DNA of 64,000 nucleotides from the NCBI RefSeq assembly GCF_005519465.1, contig NZ_CP027858.1, forward strand, positions 682,001-746,000, given 5' to 3'. The notes below the pieces were generated by a model. It made no database searches. It was not told the origin of the DNA and worked only from the letters and a program-made list of their open reading frames with translations. Positions 1 to 8,871 of the stretch are shown piece by piece (the stretch's first letter is position 1; every line of letters starts with the position of its first letter). The translations under genes were made by a program, and so were the position numbers. The stretch comes from Streptomyces clavuligerus (GTDB lineage Bacteria; Actinomycetota; Actinomycetes; Streptomycetales; Streptomycetaceae).

Positions 1-7
1 CGTCCGC

Positions 8-1477
8 TCAGGGGGCGATGGCGACATCGGTCACCTTCCAGATCCTGCCGTTGGCCTTGGAGAGCACATAGATCGCGCCGGATCGGTCGGTACCGAGCCG
101 CAGATCGACGCGGGCGTGCCCGGCCAGGTCCCGCATGGTGGTCGGCGCGCCGGACGCGTCGAAGAGCGGCAGTTGGTAGGTGGTGGCCATCGGCCCGCCC
201 CGGCGCATCTCCCGTACGTCGGACGCGAAGATCCGCCCGCCCACGCCCTCGGCGTAGAGGTACTTCCCGTACAGCTCGGGAATCCGCCACCCCCGGTAGA
301 CGAACCCTCCGACCAGGGCGTTGCCGCTGTCGCCGCAGGGCCGGTCGGCCCGGGGCGTGTGATCGAAGGCGGCGACGGGATACGTGTACCCGTACCGGGC
401 GTCGTCGGCGGGCAGCGCGAAGACCCCGCAGGTCGGATTGTCGGCCTTGCGGTACGCGAAGGGGCCCTCGCGGTGGCTCCAGCCGAAGTTGTCGCCCGCC
501 CGGACCTCGTACACCGAGTCCACCCGGTGCTCGCCGATGTTGCCGGTGAACATCTGCCCCCGGCCTGCCGTGTCCCAGCTGAAACGGTGGGGGTTGCGCA
601 GCCCGTACGCCCAGATCTCCCCGAGGGTGCCCGCCTCGGGCGGGTCGGACGCGAAGGGGTTGCCCGCGGGGACGCCGTACTTGCCGCCGGGGCCGTCCCG
701 CCTGTCGGGGTCGATCCGCAGGATCTTGCCCTGGGGTACGGAGAGATCCTGCGGCACCGTGCCGCCCGCGCCCGCCGCGCCGTCGCCGACGCCCACGTAC
801 AGCAGTCCGTACGCACGGCTCCAGCGGGGGGTGCGGGGGTTGAAAGCGATTTCCTGGATGGTGTGGTATGTGTTGGCGAAGCCCAGGCGCATCACCTCGC
901 GGCGGCTGCCGCTGAAGGTCGCCGCCGCGGGGTCGTCGGCGGTCCACTCGGTGATGACGCTGTGCAGCCGGGCGCCCTGCGGGGCGGGCAGATCGGGCGT
1001 TCTGGTGGTGAGCGCGTCCCGGCCCTCGGTGTGCGCGGTGTAGAAGACGCCGTTGTGCGCGAAGCCGGGGTGGAAGGCGACGGAGCCGAGACCGCTGCCG
1101 AGCCCCTGATGGGACCAGAAGTCGGGGCCGACGGCCGTGCCCACGTCCAGATAGGGGCGGGAGGCGCCCGCGCGGTCGACGAGGTACAGCGTGCCGTTGA
1201 GGTCGGGGACATAGAGCCGGCCGGAGCGGCCGGGCACCTCCCCGAGCTGGGCGATCCGGGCCCAGCGCTTGAGCCGGGCGTCGGTGGGCGGCGGCACCGG
1301 CGCGGACTGCGGGAGCGTGGCGAACTCGGTCAGCACCAGACCCTGCCGGGACGGTGTCGGGTCGGGTAACGGATCGGCGATGGGGGACTCGTCCCCGGCG
1401 TGTGCTGGAGGAACGAACAGTGCGATGAGCAGGGCCCCGGCGGATATCGCCAGCCGGGCTCTTCGTGGCGTGGGCAT
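8..1477 (-). CDS. Secreted glucose/sorbosone dehydrogenase-like protein (PQQ-type beta-propeller)
   Basis: Predicted secreted six-bladed propeller of the glucose/sorbosone dehydrogenase (GSDH) family. Known members oxidise sugars with PQQ outside the membrane, but the substrate here is unknown. The N-terminus is a classic signal peptide (RRARLA, a hydrophobic stretch, then PPAHA). Family motifs are visible: GLGSVAFHPGF, LLYVGVGDGA, GLRNPHRFSWD and NIGEHRVDSVYEV. About 489 residues, normal for secreted members. I chose ATG at 1477 because GAGGTG lies six bases upstream. The in-frame GTG at 1486 sits inside that Shine-Dalgarno. A LacI-type operator lies about 50-75 bases upstream, suggesting carbohydrate control. 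A second GSDH domain occurs in the large protein at 53471-57283. Family assignment is firm; PQQ dependence is inferred. Confidence 0.85.
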   Translation of the reverse strand: MPTPRRARLAISAGALLIALFVPPAHAGDESPIADPLPDPTPSRQGLVLTEFATLPQSAPVPPPTDARLKRWARIAQLGEVPGRSGRLYVPDLNGTLYLVDRAGASRPYLDVGTAVGPDFWSHQGLGSGLGSVAFHPGFAHNGVFYTAHTEGRDALTTRTPDLPAPQGARLHSVITEWTADDPAAATFSGSRREVMRLGFANTYHTIQEIAFNPRTPRWSRAYGLLYVGVGDGAAGAGGTVPQDLSVPQGKILRIDPDRRDGPGGKYGVPAGNPFASDPPEAGTLGEIWAYGLRNPHRFSWDTAGRGQMFTGNIGEHRVDSVYEVRAGDNFGWSHREGPFAYRKADNPTCGVFALPADDARYGYTYPVAAFDHTPRADRPCGDSGNALVGGFVYRGWRIPELYGKYLYAEGVGGRIFASDVREMRRGGPMATTYQLPLFDASGAPTTMRDLAGHARVDLRLGTDRSGAIYVLSKANGRIWKVTDVAIAP

Positions 1478-1529
1478 CCCGTTCACCTCATCGGTCGATG
1501 GCGCGGCGGCTCGACTGCGGATGCATGGA

Positions 1530-1554
1530 GAAAGCGCTTACGGAAAGCGCTTTC
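1530..1554. promoter_or_regulatory. Tandem LacI-family operator-like boxes
   Basis: GAAAGCGCTT at 1530-1539 is followed three bases later by the perfect palindrome GAAAGCGCTTTC at 1543-1554. GAAAGCGCTTTC-type palindromes with central CG are typical LacI/GalR-family operators. The boxes lie just upstream of the minus-strand GSDH gene and would overlap its promoter. No LacI gene is nearby, so the regulator would act in trans. Confidence 0.6.
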
Positions 1555-1653
1555 GCCAAGCTACAAAGCCGCGCCGCCCTCGGCAAGCCCTCCTTCTTCC
1601 GCCACTCGGCCCGGGGAAGGGCCACCCGCACCCCGTGCGCGGCCGAACGACTG

Positions 1654-1890
1654 CCTCGGCCCAGGGGCGAGTGGGCCGAAGGGGCGCGTGACCGCCGAAA
1701 GCGGGGAGCGGGCCCCTGTCTCCTCTGGGCCGGGCGTTTGCCTCGACCCTGCGGCGAGTGAGCCGAAGGGGTGCCGCGAGTGCCGAAAGCGGAGAGCGCG
1801 CCCCTGTCTCCTGGGCTGGACGTTTGCCTCGACCCCGCGGCGAGTGAGCCGAAGGGGTGCCGCGGGCGCCGAAAGCGGAGAGCGCGCGGA
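1654..1890. repeat. Three tandem ~86-bp non-coding repeat copies
   Basis: Copies begin near 1654, 1741 and 1827. Copies two and three differ at about three positions over their first 60 bases. The shared core reads GAGTGAGCCGAAGGGGTG and then GCCGAAAGCGGAGAGCGCG. The first copy is more diverged. The third copy runs into the left arm of the large inverted repeat. No convincing gene lies in 1487-2051. Confidence 0.75.
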
Positions 1891-1976
1891 GGTTCCGAGG
1901 AACGAGGAACCGAGCACGGTCGACCGTCGGCGCACGCTCTGGCACCCCGGAGGCGAACCGAGCCACAAAAAGGGCG
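1814..1976 (+). repeat. Left arm of ~155-bp inverted repeat flanking the lectin gene
   Basis: This arm matches the reverse complement of 3262-3420 over nearly its whole length. The inner part is almost identical (CGAGCACGGTCGACCGTCGG, GGAGGCGAACCGAGCCACAA). It ends about 75 bases before the start of the gene at 2052. Confidence 0.8.
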
Positions 1977-2051
1977 GGGCGGCTCAACTTGGTCGGCTGA
2001 CCTGCCGATAGGGACGCCGAACGGATATATCCGACTGAAAGGCACCATCTC

Positions 2052-3260
2052 ATGGCATGGCAGACAGCGCTCCGGCGCGCCTCGTGCCGGACCCCGCGCC
2101 GGCACCGTACGCGATCCCTCGCCCGTACCCTCCTCGCGACGGCGGCGACGCTGCTGACGGCGGCGGGCACGGCGCTCGTCCCGGTGTCCGACGCGGTCGC
2201 TTCGGAGACTCCCGGCAGCTACACCAACTACGGATTCCCGGTCGGCACCTCCGGGTTCTCGGACATCACCTTCCGTACCACGGTCACCCAGGACCCCGGC
2301 CAGGCGGCCAACGTCTTCTGGAGCCACCAGTTCGACTTCACCGGAGGGCACACCGCGTACACCGGGATGCAGGCCAACGGTCCCGATCAGCAGCGCACCT
2401 TCCTCTTCTCGGTCTGGGACGCGACCGAGGCGAAGGCGGGGAGCACGGGCAGCGAGTGCGTCGACTTCGGCGGTGAGGGCGTCGGCAAGAGCTGCCGACT
2501 GCACCGCGAGTGGGTGCAGGGGCACACCTACCGCACCACCGTCACCCATGAGGGCGATCGCTGGTTCGCGGCGACCGTGACCGACGAGACGACCAAGGAC
2601 AGCTTCACCCTGGGCAGCATCCGGGCCGCCGCTTCGACGATCTCACCGAGCGGCATGGTCGACTGGACCGAGTATTTCGAGTGGAACGACCCCCGGGCCT
2701 CCTGCTACGACCAGCCCTACTCACGGGCCGAGTTCGGACTGCCGAAGGGTGACAAGGAAACCGTGTCCGCCTCCGTCTCCTCGACGAAGGTCAGCGCGGC
2801 CTGTGCCAAGGTGAGCCAGGTGGACAGGACCACGACCGGCAGCGTCCAGACCAACGGCATCGGCAACTCCGTCCGCGGACCGATCACCGGTCTCGGCGGC
2901 AAGGTGATCGACGCCTCGGGCGGGGCCACCAACGGCACCAAGGCGATCCTCTACCGCGCGACCGGCAAGGCCAATCAGGCATGGGTCCTCGGCGCGGACG
3001 GGGCCGTGCACCTGATGAAGAGCGGACTCTGTCTCACCGTCGCGAACAACGCGACCGCCGCCGGCAGCCCCGTCCAGGTCTCGACCTGCGACGGAGGCAC
3101 CGGCCAGCAGTGGCGGGCCCAGAACGGCACCCTGCTCAACCCGGCCTCCAAACGCTGCCTCGCCCCGCACGGCGGCTCCTCGGCCAACGGCACCGCCCTC
3201 GAACTCGCCGACTGCGACGGCGGCACCCCCCAGAAATGGACCGTCCCGGTGACGCCCTGA
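2052..3260 (+). CDS. Secreted DUF3472 protein with C-terminal ricin-B lectin domain
   Basis: Secreted carbohydrate-binding protein of 402 residues. It has a long Arg-rich signal peptide (LARTLLATAATLLTAAGTALVP, cleaved near residue 45). A DUF3472-type domain (about 50-230) shows FWSHQFDF, YTGMQ, LFSVWD and FGGEGVGKSC. A ricin-type beta-trefoil (about 265-400) carries repeated QxW motifs (NQAWVLG, GQQWRAQ, PQKWTVP) and LCLTV/RCLAP strands. The trefoil is expected to bind galactose or xylose sugars; DUF3472 has no established activity. ATG at 2052 is preceded by GAAAGG. A perfect palindrome CGGATATATCCG lies at 2022-2033 in the leader. The gene sits between two arms of a long inverted repeat. 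Confidence 0.85.
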   Translation: MAWQTALRRASCRTPRRHRTRSLARTLLATAATLLTAAGTALVPVSDAVASETPGSYTNYGFPVGTSGFSDITFRTTVTQDPGQAANVFWSHQFDFTGGHTAYTGMQANGPDQQRTFLFSVWDATEAKAGSTGSECVDFGGEGVGKSCRLHREWVQGHTYRTTVTHEGDRWFAATVTDETTKDSFTLGSIRAAASTISPSGMVDWTEYFEWNDPRASCYDQPYSRAEFGLPKGDKETVSASVSSTKVSAACAKVSQVDRTTTGSVQTNGIGNSVRGPITGLGGKVIDASGGATNGTKAILYRATGKANQAWVLGADGAVHLMKSGLCLTVANNATAAGSPVQVSTCDGGTGQQWRAQNGTLLNPASKRCLAPHGGSSANGTALELADCDGGTPQKWTVPVTP

Positions 3261-3261
3261 T

Positions 3262-3420
3262 TCTTTGTGGCTCGGTTCGCCTCCGGGGTGCTGAAGCGTG
3301 CGCCGACGGTCGACCGTGCTCGGCCGCTCGTTCCTCACGGCCTGCGCGCGCTCTCCACTTTCGGCACCCGCGGCACCCCTTCGGCTCACTCGCCTCAAGG
3401 CGGAGGCAAACGCCCGGCCC
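3262..3420 (-). repeat. Right arm of ~155-bp inverted repeat
   Basis: This arm begins one base after the stop codon of the lectin gene. Read on the minus strand it reproduces 1814-1976 with scattered mismatches, and its outer end also matches GGGCCGGGCGTTTG near 1728-1740. It may form part of the 3' end of the lectin transcript. Confidence 0.8.
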
Positions 3421-3557
3421 AGGGACGGGGCAGGGCAAAGGGCGAGGGCTCACTCGCCCCGGGGGAACCGCCCCGGGACGGGGCCATCGTCCACGCCGAC
3501 ACGGGGCACGGGGCACGGGGTAATCGTCCGGCCCGGAGGCGGGCGCAGGCGGGCCGT

Positions 3558-3944
3558 TCACCTCCGGGCAGGCTCGACGCCCGCCAGGGCTCCCGCCGTC
3601 AGGGCGTACGCGATGAGGACGGCGAACGGCATATGGCCGCCCACGCTGTCGATGTCGTCGATGAACCAGCCGGAGACCAGGAACCAGACGAAGCCGCCGA
3701 CGACGGCGAGCAGGACGGTGCCTTTCTCCCGCATCAGCCGCATACCGGCCCACAGCAGGATCGGCATGAGAATCCACGAGGCACCCGTGGCGAAACCGAA
3801 CTCGACGATGCCGCCCCAGGGGCCGTCATCGGCTCCCGCTTCACGGGCCGAGGTATACCCGACGGACATGACGGAGTGGCAGACGGCCGCGGCGACCGCG
3901 GCGGCGAGGGTGCCCTTGAGAAGTCGTACGCGGTGAAGTGGCAT
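3558..3944 (-). CDS. Small integral membrane protein, function unknown
   Basis: 128 residues with about four hydrophobic segments: LAAAVAAAVCHSVMSVGY, WILMPILLWAGM, VLLAVVGGFVWFLVSGWF and MPFAVLIAYALTAGALAGV. No catalytic motif is visible, and I recognise no named family. AGGA sits seven bases before the ATG. It is likely monocistronic: the lectin gene converges from the left, and a terminator hairpin separates it from the large SGNH gene on the right. Confidence 0.6.
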   Translation of the reverse strand: MPLHRVRLLKGTLAAAVAAAVCHSVMSVGYTSAREAGADDGPWGGIVEFGFATGASWILMPILLWAGMRLMREKGTVLLAVVGGFVWFLVSGWFIDDIDSVGGHMPFAVLIAYALTAGALAGVEPARR

Positions 3945-3968
3945 GGCGAATCCTAGCCCGGGACACGG

Positions 3969-4005
3969 CGATGGGCCCCGGCGCGGAGTGCGCCGGGGCC
4001 CATCG
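3969..4005. terminator. Strong 16-bp hairpin
   Basis: CGATGGGCCCCGGCGC (3969-3984) pairs perfectly with 3990-4005 around a five-base loop. It lies 60 bases after the stop of the 4067-8098 gene. There is no U-run, as is common in Streptomyces. Confidence 0.8.
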
Positions 4006-4066
4006 TTTCAGACCGTTCACATCGTTCGGACCGGGACGTGATCAGTGACGATCCGTCCGGGGACCC

Positions 4067-7000
4067 CTACAGGTGGCGGTCCAGGGCGTTGGCGTAGAGA
4101 CGCGCGCCCTCGATCTTCGGGTGGAAGGACTTCATCGACGGCAGGGGCGCGTCCGTGTCGGCCTCGGAACGGCCGCTGAGCACGATGCCGTGGATGGACT
4201 CGGGGTTACCGCAGACGGCCTTGCCCGCGAAGTCCTGCGCGGGGTTGACGTACGTGGCGCCGACAGCCGCCGCCGCGTTGCCCATCTCCGTCGCCAGGTG
4301 CGGGGCGACCTGCTCGTTCAGCCACGGCGCCTCGCCGGTGCCGATGCCCGGGATGCACTGGCCGAGCCCGCTGAGGAGCGGCGGGTAGCCCATGAGGAAG
4401 ATCTTGGCGTTCGGAGCCGCGGTCTTGATCTCGTTGAGCACCCTGATGATCTTCGGCTTGACCTGATTGGTGATCCAGCCGGGGATGAAGTTCTTCAGCG
4501 GCCCGCTCTTCGTCCCGGTGTCGTCACCCGTGTTCGGGTCCGGAACGCCGATCTCGGCGTCCTGGCACATCAGCAGACCGGCCTTGTAGATGCACTCCTC
4601 GATGATGGGCACGAACAGGCTGTCGTTGCCGCCGACGGCGAGGGTGACCATGTCGGTGTTGTTGTCCAGGTAGCCCAGCTCCATCTGCGGCAGGGAGTTC
4701 TCCTGGAGCTTCCCGCCCTTCCAGATGTTGAACGTCTGCGCTCCGGAACAGGCGATGAAGTTCAGGTCGACATCACCGTAGGCGTCGGAGATGGCGCCGA
4801 TGGACTGGGTCTTGCCGGGCAGGGTCGCCTGCCGGACCCAGGCGTGCTTGGAGCGGTGGCAGGTGTTCTTCACCTCGGTGCCGCCGAGGGACTCCTTGTA
4901 GTCCGTCTCGCGGAAGTAGTCCTTGCCGCCGTCGGTGTCGGCGCCCTCGCCCGAGGCGAAGGAGTCGCCCATGCCGACCACGTGGGTCGGGTTGGAGCTG
5001 AGCTTCTGGAAGGCGACGGCGTCCCACGCGATGTCGACGCCGACCTTCTCCTCGGTGATGTTGGAGAGGGACACCGACGGGGTGCCGGTGAAGTTGAAGA
5101 CACCGAGCGAACGCCACTCGTTGCTGCGGATGCGCTGCGGGGCGACCCGCTGCGGCGAGGTGGAGTTGGTGCCCGACACCGTGTACTTGGCATGCTGCGA
5201 GCGGGCCGCGACATTCGGCATGTGGACGAGGACACGGGTCCAGCCGGAGACCGTGCTCGGGCCGGTCCAGGTGCCGGTGACCTTCATCCGGGGCGCCTCG
5301 GCGGAGGCGGCCTTACGGGTGGTGGAGAACCACATGTGGTTGCCGTAGCCCACGCCGAGCTGATGGGTGTCCATCTTGGCCGAGGGTGAGGCGAAGTTGA
5401 ACGAGAACGAGCCTGACGACTGCGCGGTGTCCGTGCAGCGCCGGAAGTCCGCGCCCGCGATCCGCTGGCCGGTGTTCACGTTGTCGACGATCGTGGTGCC
5501 GATCGGCAGTCCGGAGTTGCACCGGGGCGGGTGCGAGTTGCCGTCCGCCTCCTCGGGATAGGTGCTGTTGAAGCGGAACAGCTCGAAGCCGCACATCGAG
5601 CTCTCGCACTTCTTCCACTCGACCTTCGCGTTCCACCAGCACTTCCAGTCCGCGCGCTGGCACGGGCCGGTCGCGGGCGAGTCGTTCGACGCGCCGTCCT
5701 GGATCTTCATCGGGTCGCACTCGTTGGAAGTGTTGCAGAAGAGACCGACCGGGGGCTTGGCCAGGGTACGGAAGGACGTCTGGGTCCACCACGCGGCACG
5801 GTAGCCGTGGACCATCTTGCCCGGCTCCTCCAGGGCCTCCAGCGGGCGGGCGGCCCAGCCGATGACCTTCTCGGGGTAGGGCCAGAACTGCGGCTTGGCG
5901 GCGTGGGAGTAGTCGTCCGCGCCGGTCGGACCCTCCAGGAACGGGGTGCGGTTCGGCTTGTAGGTGGGGTTGGCGGGGTTGTTGGCCCAGCCCACGCCCC
6001 ACTTGCCGCTGTTGGTGCCCGCGTTCGCCTGGGGGTAGAAGCCCGAGTTGTAGGCCCACAGGGCGAAGAACCAGTTCTCGATGTGCTTGGGGTCGCCGTT
6101 GTTGACGGTCATCCCCTCGCCGCGGGTCTGGTTCCACTTCTCGGCGAGGATGTTGACACCTGCCGCGACGTTCGCGGTGTAGTCCAGCGCCACGGCCTCC
6201 TGGTAGAGACGCGGCTTGGACGGCCGGACGGTGCCGTTCTCGTACGGCTTGTTCGGCAGCCGCATGCCGTCGGTGACCTGGGTGATGCCGTAGCCGCAGT
6301 CGGCGGCCTTCCAGTTGATCAGCCACGGGTCGCTGACCTGGCCGTGCGCGTTGTGCTTGACGCCGTAGTAGTTGCCGATGAGGCTGTTGGCGGTGGTGCC
6401 CGGCGCGGCGAAGCGGGTGGCCTGCCACATGTTGGATTCCTGGGCGGTGATGCCGAGGAACACCTGCGCCGGGATGCGTCCGCCGCCCGTGAGCGCGGTG
6501 AGACCGCCGGCGAGGGCCTGCGGCGAGTAGGCGCCCATGCCCATGTTCTTCCAGTTGGCCGGGCGGGAGACCTTCGCGTCGAGGGTGCCCTCGATGGCGC
6601 GGTTGACGGCCCACTCGATCTGCCGCGGCTTGGGCTGGAACGCCTGCTTCTGCGGGTTGCCGCGCTCGACGGCGCAGGTGCGCTCCGCCTCCGGCTCGGC
6701 GATGCTCAGCCGGGCCTTGCCGCCCGCCGTGCTCGGGCTGCCCGCGGGGGCGACGCCGAGCGCCGGGGAGCGGCCGGCGCCCTCGGCCGGGTCCGGGTTG
6801 ACCGGGGCGGCGGCCGGGTTGGCCTCCAGCACCGAGTCACGGCCGGTGGGCAGGTGCCGCATCGCGATGCGGGCCGTACGCGCCTGGGCGTACTCCTCGG
6901 GCCGGATGCGGGTGTCCTTGCCGTCGGCCCAGGAGCTGAACACGGAGGAACGCGCCTTGGTGGAGACGACGGCGTCCTTGTCCAGGCCACCGGGGTTGCG

Positions 7001-8098
7001 CACGCTCGCGGGGAGGGCGCCGACGTTCTTCGCGTGGCCGGTGACGACCGCGGTGCCGTCCGCGGAGCGGGTGAGGTCGACCGAGGTCAGATTGCCCTCG
7101 GCGACGGTGCGCGCCTTCGCGGCCCGGCCCTTGACCTCACCACCGGTCAGATACTTGACCCGGGAGGTCTGGCCGGCGGACGCCAGCTCGTCGGAGCGGG
7201 CCCCGGCGGCACGGGCCTTGCCGGCCTTCTTCGCGTCGTGCTTGCGGTCGACGAAGGCGAGGCCGCCCTCCTTGGTCACCGACAGGCTGAAGGGCACGTT
7301 GTCGGTGCGGGTGACCAGCGTGGAGCGGCCGTCCTGGCCGACCCGCACGATCGCGTTGCCCTGGGCGGCGACGATGCCGTCGCGGGTCGGGACCGCGGAG
7401 GTCACCTGGCCCTTGACGGTGATCGGCTTCGCCGTCTTCCCGTTGCGGGCGTCGACGGTGATCAGCCGCGTCTCGTTCTTCTTCGACGTCTTCTCGTCGG
7501 TGAACTGCGACAGGACCGCCTGCTCGCCGTCGCCGCAGCCGGGCGAGAAGTAGGCGAGGCTGGCCTGGTACGGGAGCTTCTCGACCGCGCCCGTGTTCAG
7601 GTCGACGGTGGCCGTGAACGCGCCACGGGCCATCAGGTCCAGCTTGTTGGTGAAGGTGCGGGGCGCGTACGCGACCACGGCACGGTCACCGGAGGCGGTG
7701 ACGCAGGCGTTGCCGATCCAGGTGTCGGTGTCGACGAAGCCGGGCTCGGCCAGCGTCGCGGCCGTCTTCCAGCGGTAACCGTCCTTCTCGTCGGCGGTCA
7801 GCAGATGGAAGCCGGTGGCGTCACCGATCGTGGTCCACGCGGTGTCGGTGGACGTGGTGTACCCGGAGCCGAGGACCTTGGTGCGGTCCTTGGCCGGAAC
7901 CCGGTCCTTGTGGCCTTCCTTGTCCGCGCGGGCGGCGGGCTCGGCGCCCTCGGACCAGCCCTCGGCGGCGTTGGCGGGAGGCGTCGGTTCGGCGGCGTTG
8001 GCGTACAGCGCGCTGCCGAAGGCTATCGCCGTGGCAATGGCACAACTTATGGGAACGCGCGCGGCGTTGAGCCCATAACTGCGCTTGGATCTGCTCAA
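4067..8098 (-). CDS. Giant secreted multidomain protein: lysozyme-like + golvesin-like + SGNH/GDSL hydrolase
   Basis: About 1343 residues, exported. In order: a signal peptide (VPISCAIATAIAFGSALYANA); a low-complexity and propeller-like region (about 50-350); a lytic-transglycosylase-like domain (about 490-750) with the likely catalytic Glu in GITAQESNMW and CGYGITQVTDGM; a golvesin/xanthan-lyase CBM-like beta domain (about 880-1030); and an SGNH hydrolase (about 1035-1343) with GDSFASGEG (Ser), AVGGNDS (Gly/Asn) and KSFHP (His). It suggests coupled attack on peptidoglycan and an ester substrate at the cell wall. I chose TTG at 8098 because GGAAAGGA lies upstream and translation then begins directly with SRSKRS and the signal peptide. 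ATG at 8140 would add 14 residues and lacks a good ribosome site. The frame stays open further upstream only as a shadow of the next gene. Confidence 0.8.
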   Translation of the reverse strand: MSRSKRSYGLNAARVPISCAIATAIAFGSALYANAAEPTPPANAAEGWSEGAEPAARADKEGHKDRVPAKDRTKVLGSGYTTSTDTAWTTIGDATGFHLLTADEKDGYRWKTAATLAEPGFVDTDTWIGNACVTASGDRAVVAYAPRTFTNKLDLMARGAFTATVDLNTGAVEKLPYQASLAYFSPGCGDGEQAVLSQFTDEKTSKKNETRLITVDARNGKTAKPITVKGQVTSAVPTRDGIVAAQGNAIVRVGQDGRSTLVTRTDNVPFSLSVTKEGGLAFVDRKHDAKKAGKARAAGARSDELASAGQTSRVKYLTGGEVKGRAAKARTVAEGNLTSVDLTRSADGTAVVTGHAKNVGALPASVRNPGGLDKDAVVSTKARSSVFSSWADGKDTRIRPEEYAQARTARIAMRHLPTGRDSVLEANPAAAPVNPDPAEGAGRSPALGVAPAGSPSTAGGKARLSIAEPEAERTCAVERGNPQKQAFQPKPRQIEWAVNRAIEGTLDAKVSRPANWKNMGMGAYSPQALAGGLTALTGGGRIPAQVFLGITAQESNMWQATRFAAPGTTANSLIGNYYGVKHNAHGQVSDPWLINWKAADCGYGITQVTDGMRLPNKPYENGTVRPSKPRLYQEAVALDYTANVAAGVNILAEKWNQTRGEGMTVNNGDPKHIENWFFALWAYNSGFYPQANAGTNSGKWGVGWANNPANPTYKPNRTPFLEGPTGADDYSHAAKPQFWPYPEKVIGWAARPLEALEEPGKMVHGYRAAWWTQTSFRTLAKPPVGLFCNTSNECDPMKIQDGASNDSPATGPCQRADWKCWWNAKVEWKKCESSMCGFELFRFNSTYPEEADGNSHPPRCNSGLPIGTTIVDNVNTGQRIAGADFRRCTDTAQSSGSFSFNFASPSAKMDTHQLGVGYGNHMWFSTTRKAASAEAPRMKVTGTWTGPSTVSGWTRVLVHMPNVAARSQHAKYTVSGTNSTSPQRVAPQRIRSNEWRSLGVFNFTGTPSVSLSNITEEKVGVDIAWDAVAFQKLSSNPTHVVGMGDSFASGEGADTDGGKDYFRETDYKESLGGTEVKNTCHRSKHAWVRQATLPGKTQSIGAISDAYGDVDLNFIACSGAQTFNIWKGGKLQENSLPQMELGYLDNNTDMVTLAVGGNDSLFVPIIEECIYKAGLLMCQDAEIGVPDPNTGDDTGTKSGPLKNFIPGWITNQVKPKIIRVLNEIKTAAPNAKIFLMGYPPLLSGLGQCIPGIGTGEAPWLNEQVAPHLATEMGNAAAAVGATYVNPAQDFAGKAVCGNPESIHGIVLSGRSEADTDAPLPSMKSFHPKIEGARLYANALDRHL

Positions 8099-8301
8099 AG
8101 CGGTGGGATTCCTTTCCGAATGGTGCCGCTTGTTCTGCATGGCCCCGGCCGATTCGGCGGGGGCACGGTGGTGTCCGCTCCGACAGACGCCCGGAGTCCG
8201 GGGAAATTCCATGGAAATTCCATGAAAAACAGACCGGACAGGCGTACTTCGGACAGCGGGAAGCCGTGCTCCCCGGTGGGGAACACGGCTGCGAAAGTGG
8301 T

Positions 8302-8871
8302 TCAGACCTTTGTCTGGGGGGAGCCGAGCAGCTCCCAGGTGACGGGGCCCCTGCCGTCGCCTTCGAGGTCGTAGACGACGGTCGCGTCGGTGGACCACCA
8401 CTGACCGTCGTAGTCGACCGGTGCCGCATGGCAGTTCAGGCCGGTGGAGTTGGCCCAGGCGGCGTTGAGGTCGGCGGTGACGTCGCAGGTCCGGCTGGAC
8501 CGTACGGTGTCGGACCCGGTGGCGGTGGGGCGGCTCTCCAGCCGCGTGGTCACCTTGACCGAGGTGAAACGCTTGCTCCGGTCGATGACCTGGTCCACCA
8601 GGATGCCCCAGTGGAGGACGGTGCGTCCGGTCACCGGACCGGTGGCGCCGGACTGGATCTGGACGCAGTTCTCCGCGTGGACCTGGGTGTCGGGTTTGTC
8701 TCCGGGCAGGTCGAGATCGCGGCTGTCGCCCGGGGTCGCGCAGCGCAGCGCGGTACCGGCCGCCGGTCCGGCGGGGGCGGCGGAGGCAGGAGCCGCGAGG
8801 GCCGCCCCACCGCCCAGGAACGCCAGTGCGGCGATGACGGCGGTCGTCCTTCTGGGCGCACAACGACGCAC
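8302..8871 (-). CDS. Small secreted protein, function unknown
   Basis: 189 residues from GTG at 8871, which has AGGAG six bases upstream. This start gives a normal signal peptide (VRRCAPRRTTAVIAALAFLGGGAALAAPASA). The mature part has several Cys (LRCATPGD, HAENCVQIQ, SRTCDVTAD, GLNCHAAP), consistent with disulfides in an exported beta-rich domain. An upstream ATG at 8946 would add 25 residues that bury the signal peptide. It lies upstream of the giant SGNH gene on the same strand with a ~200-base gap, so each probably has its own promoter. No family recognised. Confidence 0.65.
   Translation of the reverse strand: MRRCAPRRTTAVIAALAFLGGGAALAAPASAAPAGPAAGTALRCATPGDSRDLDLPGDKPDTQVHAENCVQIQSGATGPVTGRTVLHWGILVDQVIDRSKRFTSVKVTTRLESRPTATGSDTVRSSRTCDVTADLNAAWANSTGLNCHAAPVDYDGQWWSTDATVVYDLEGDGRGPVTWELLGSPQTKV

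Noticed and set aside
1654..1890. Tandem repeats as a CRISPR array
   Set aside because: Units are ~86 bp and contiguous with no variable spacers, and no cas genes are nearby.
5531..8374. 947-codon plus-strand frame opposite the giant SGNH gene
   Set aside because: Antisense artefact; the minus-strand frame carries signal peptide and catalytic motifs.
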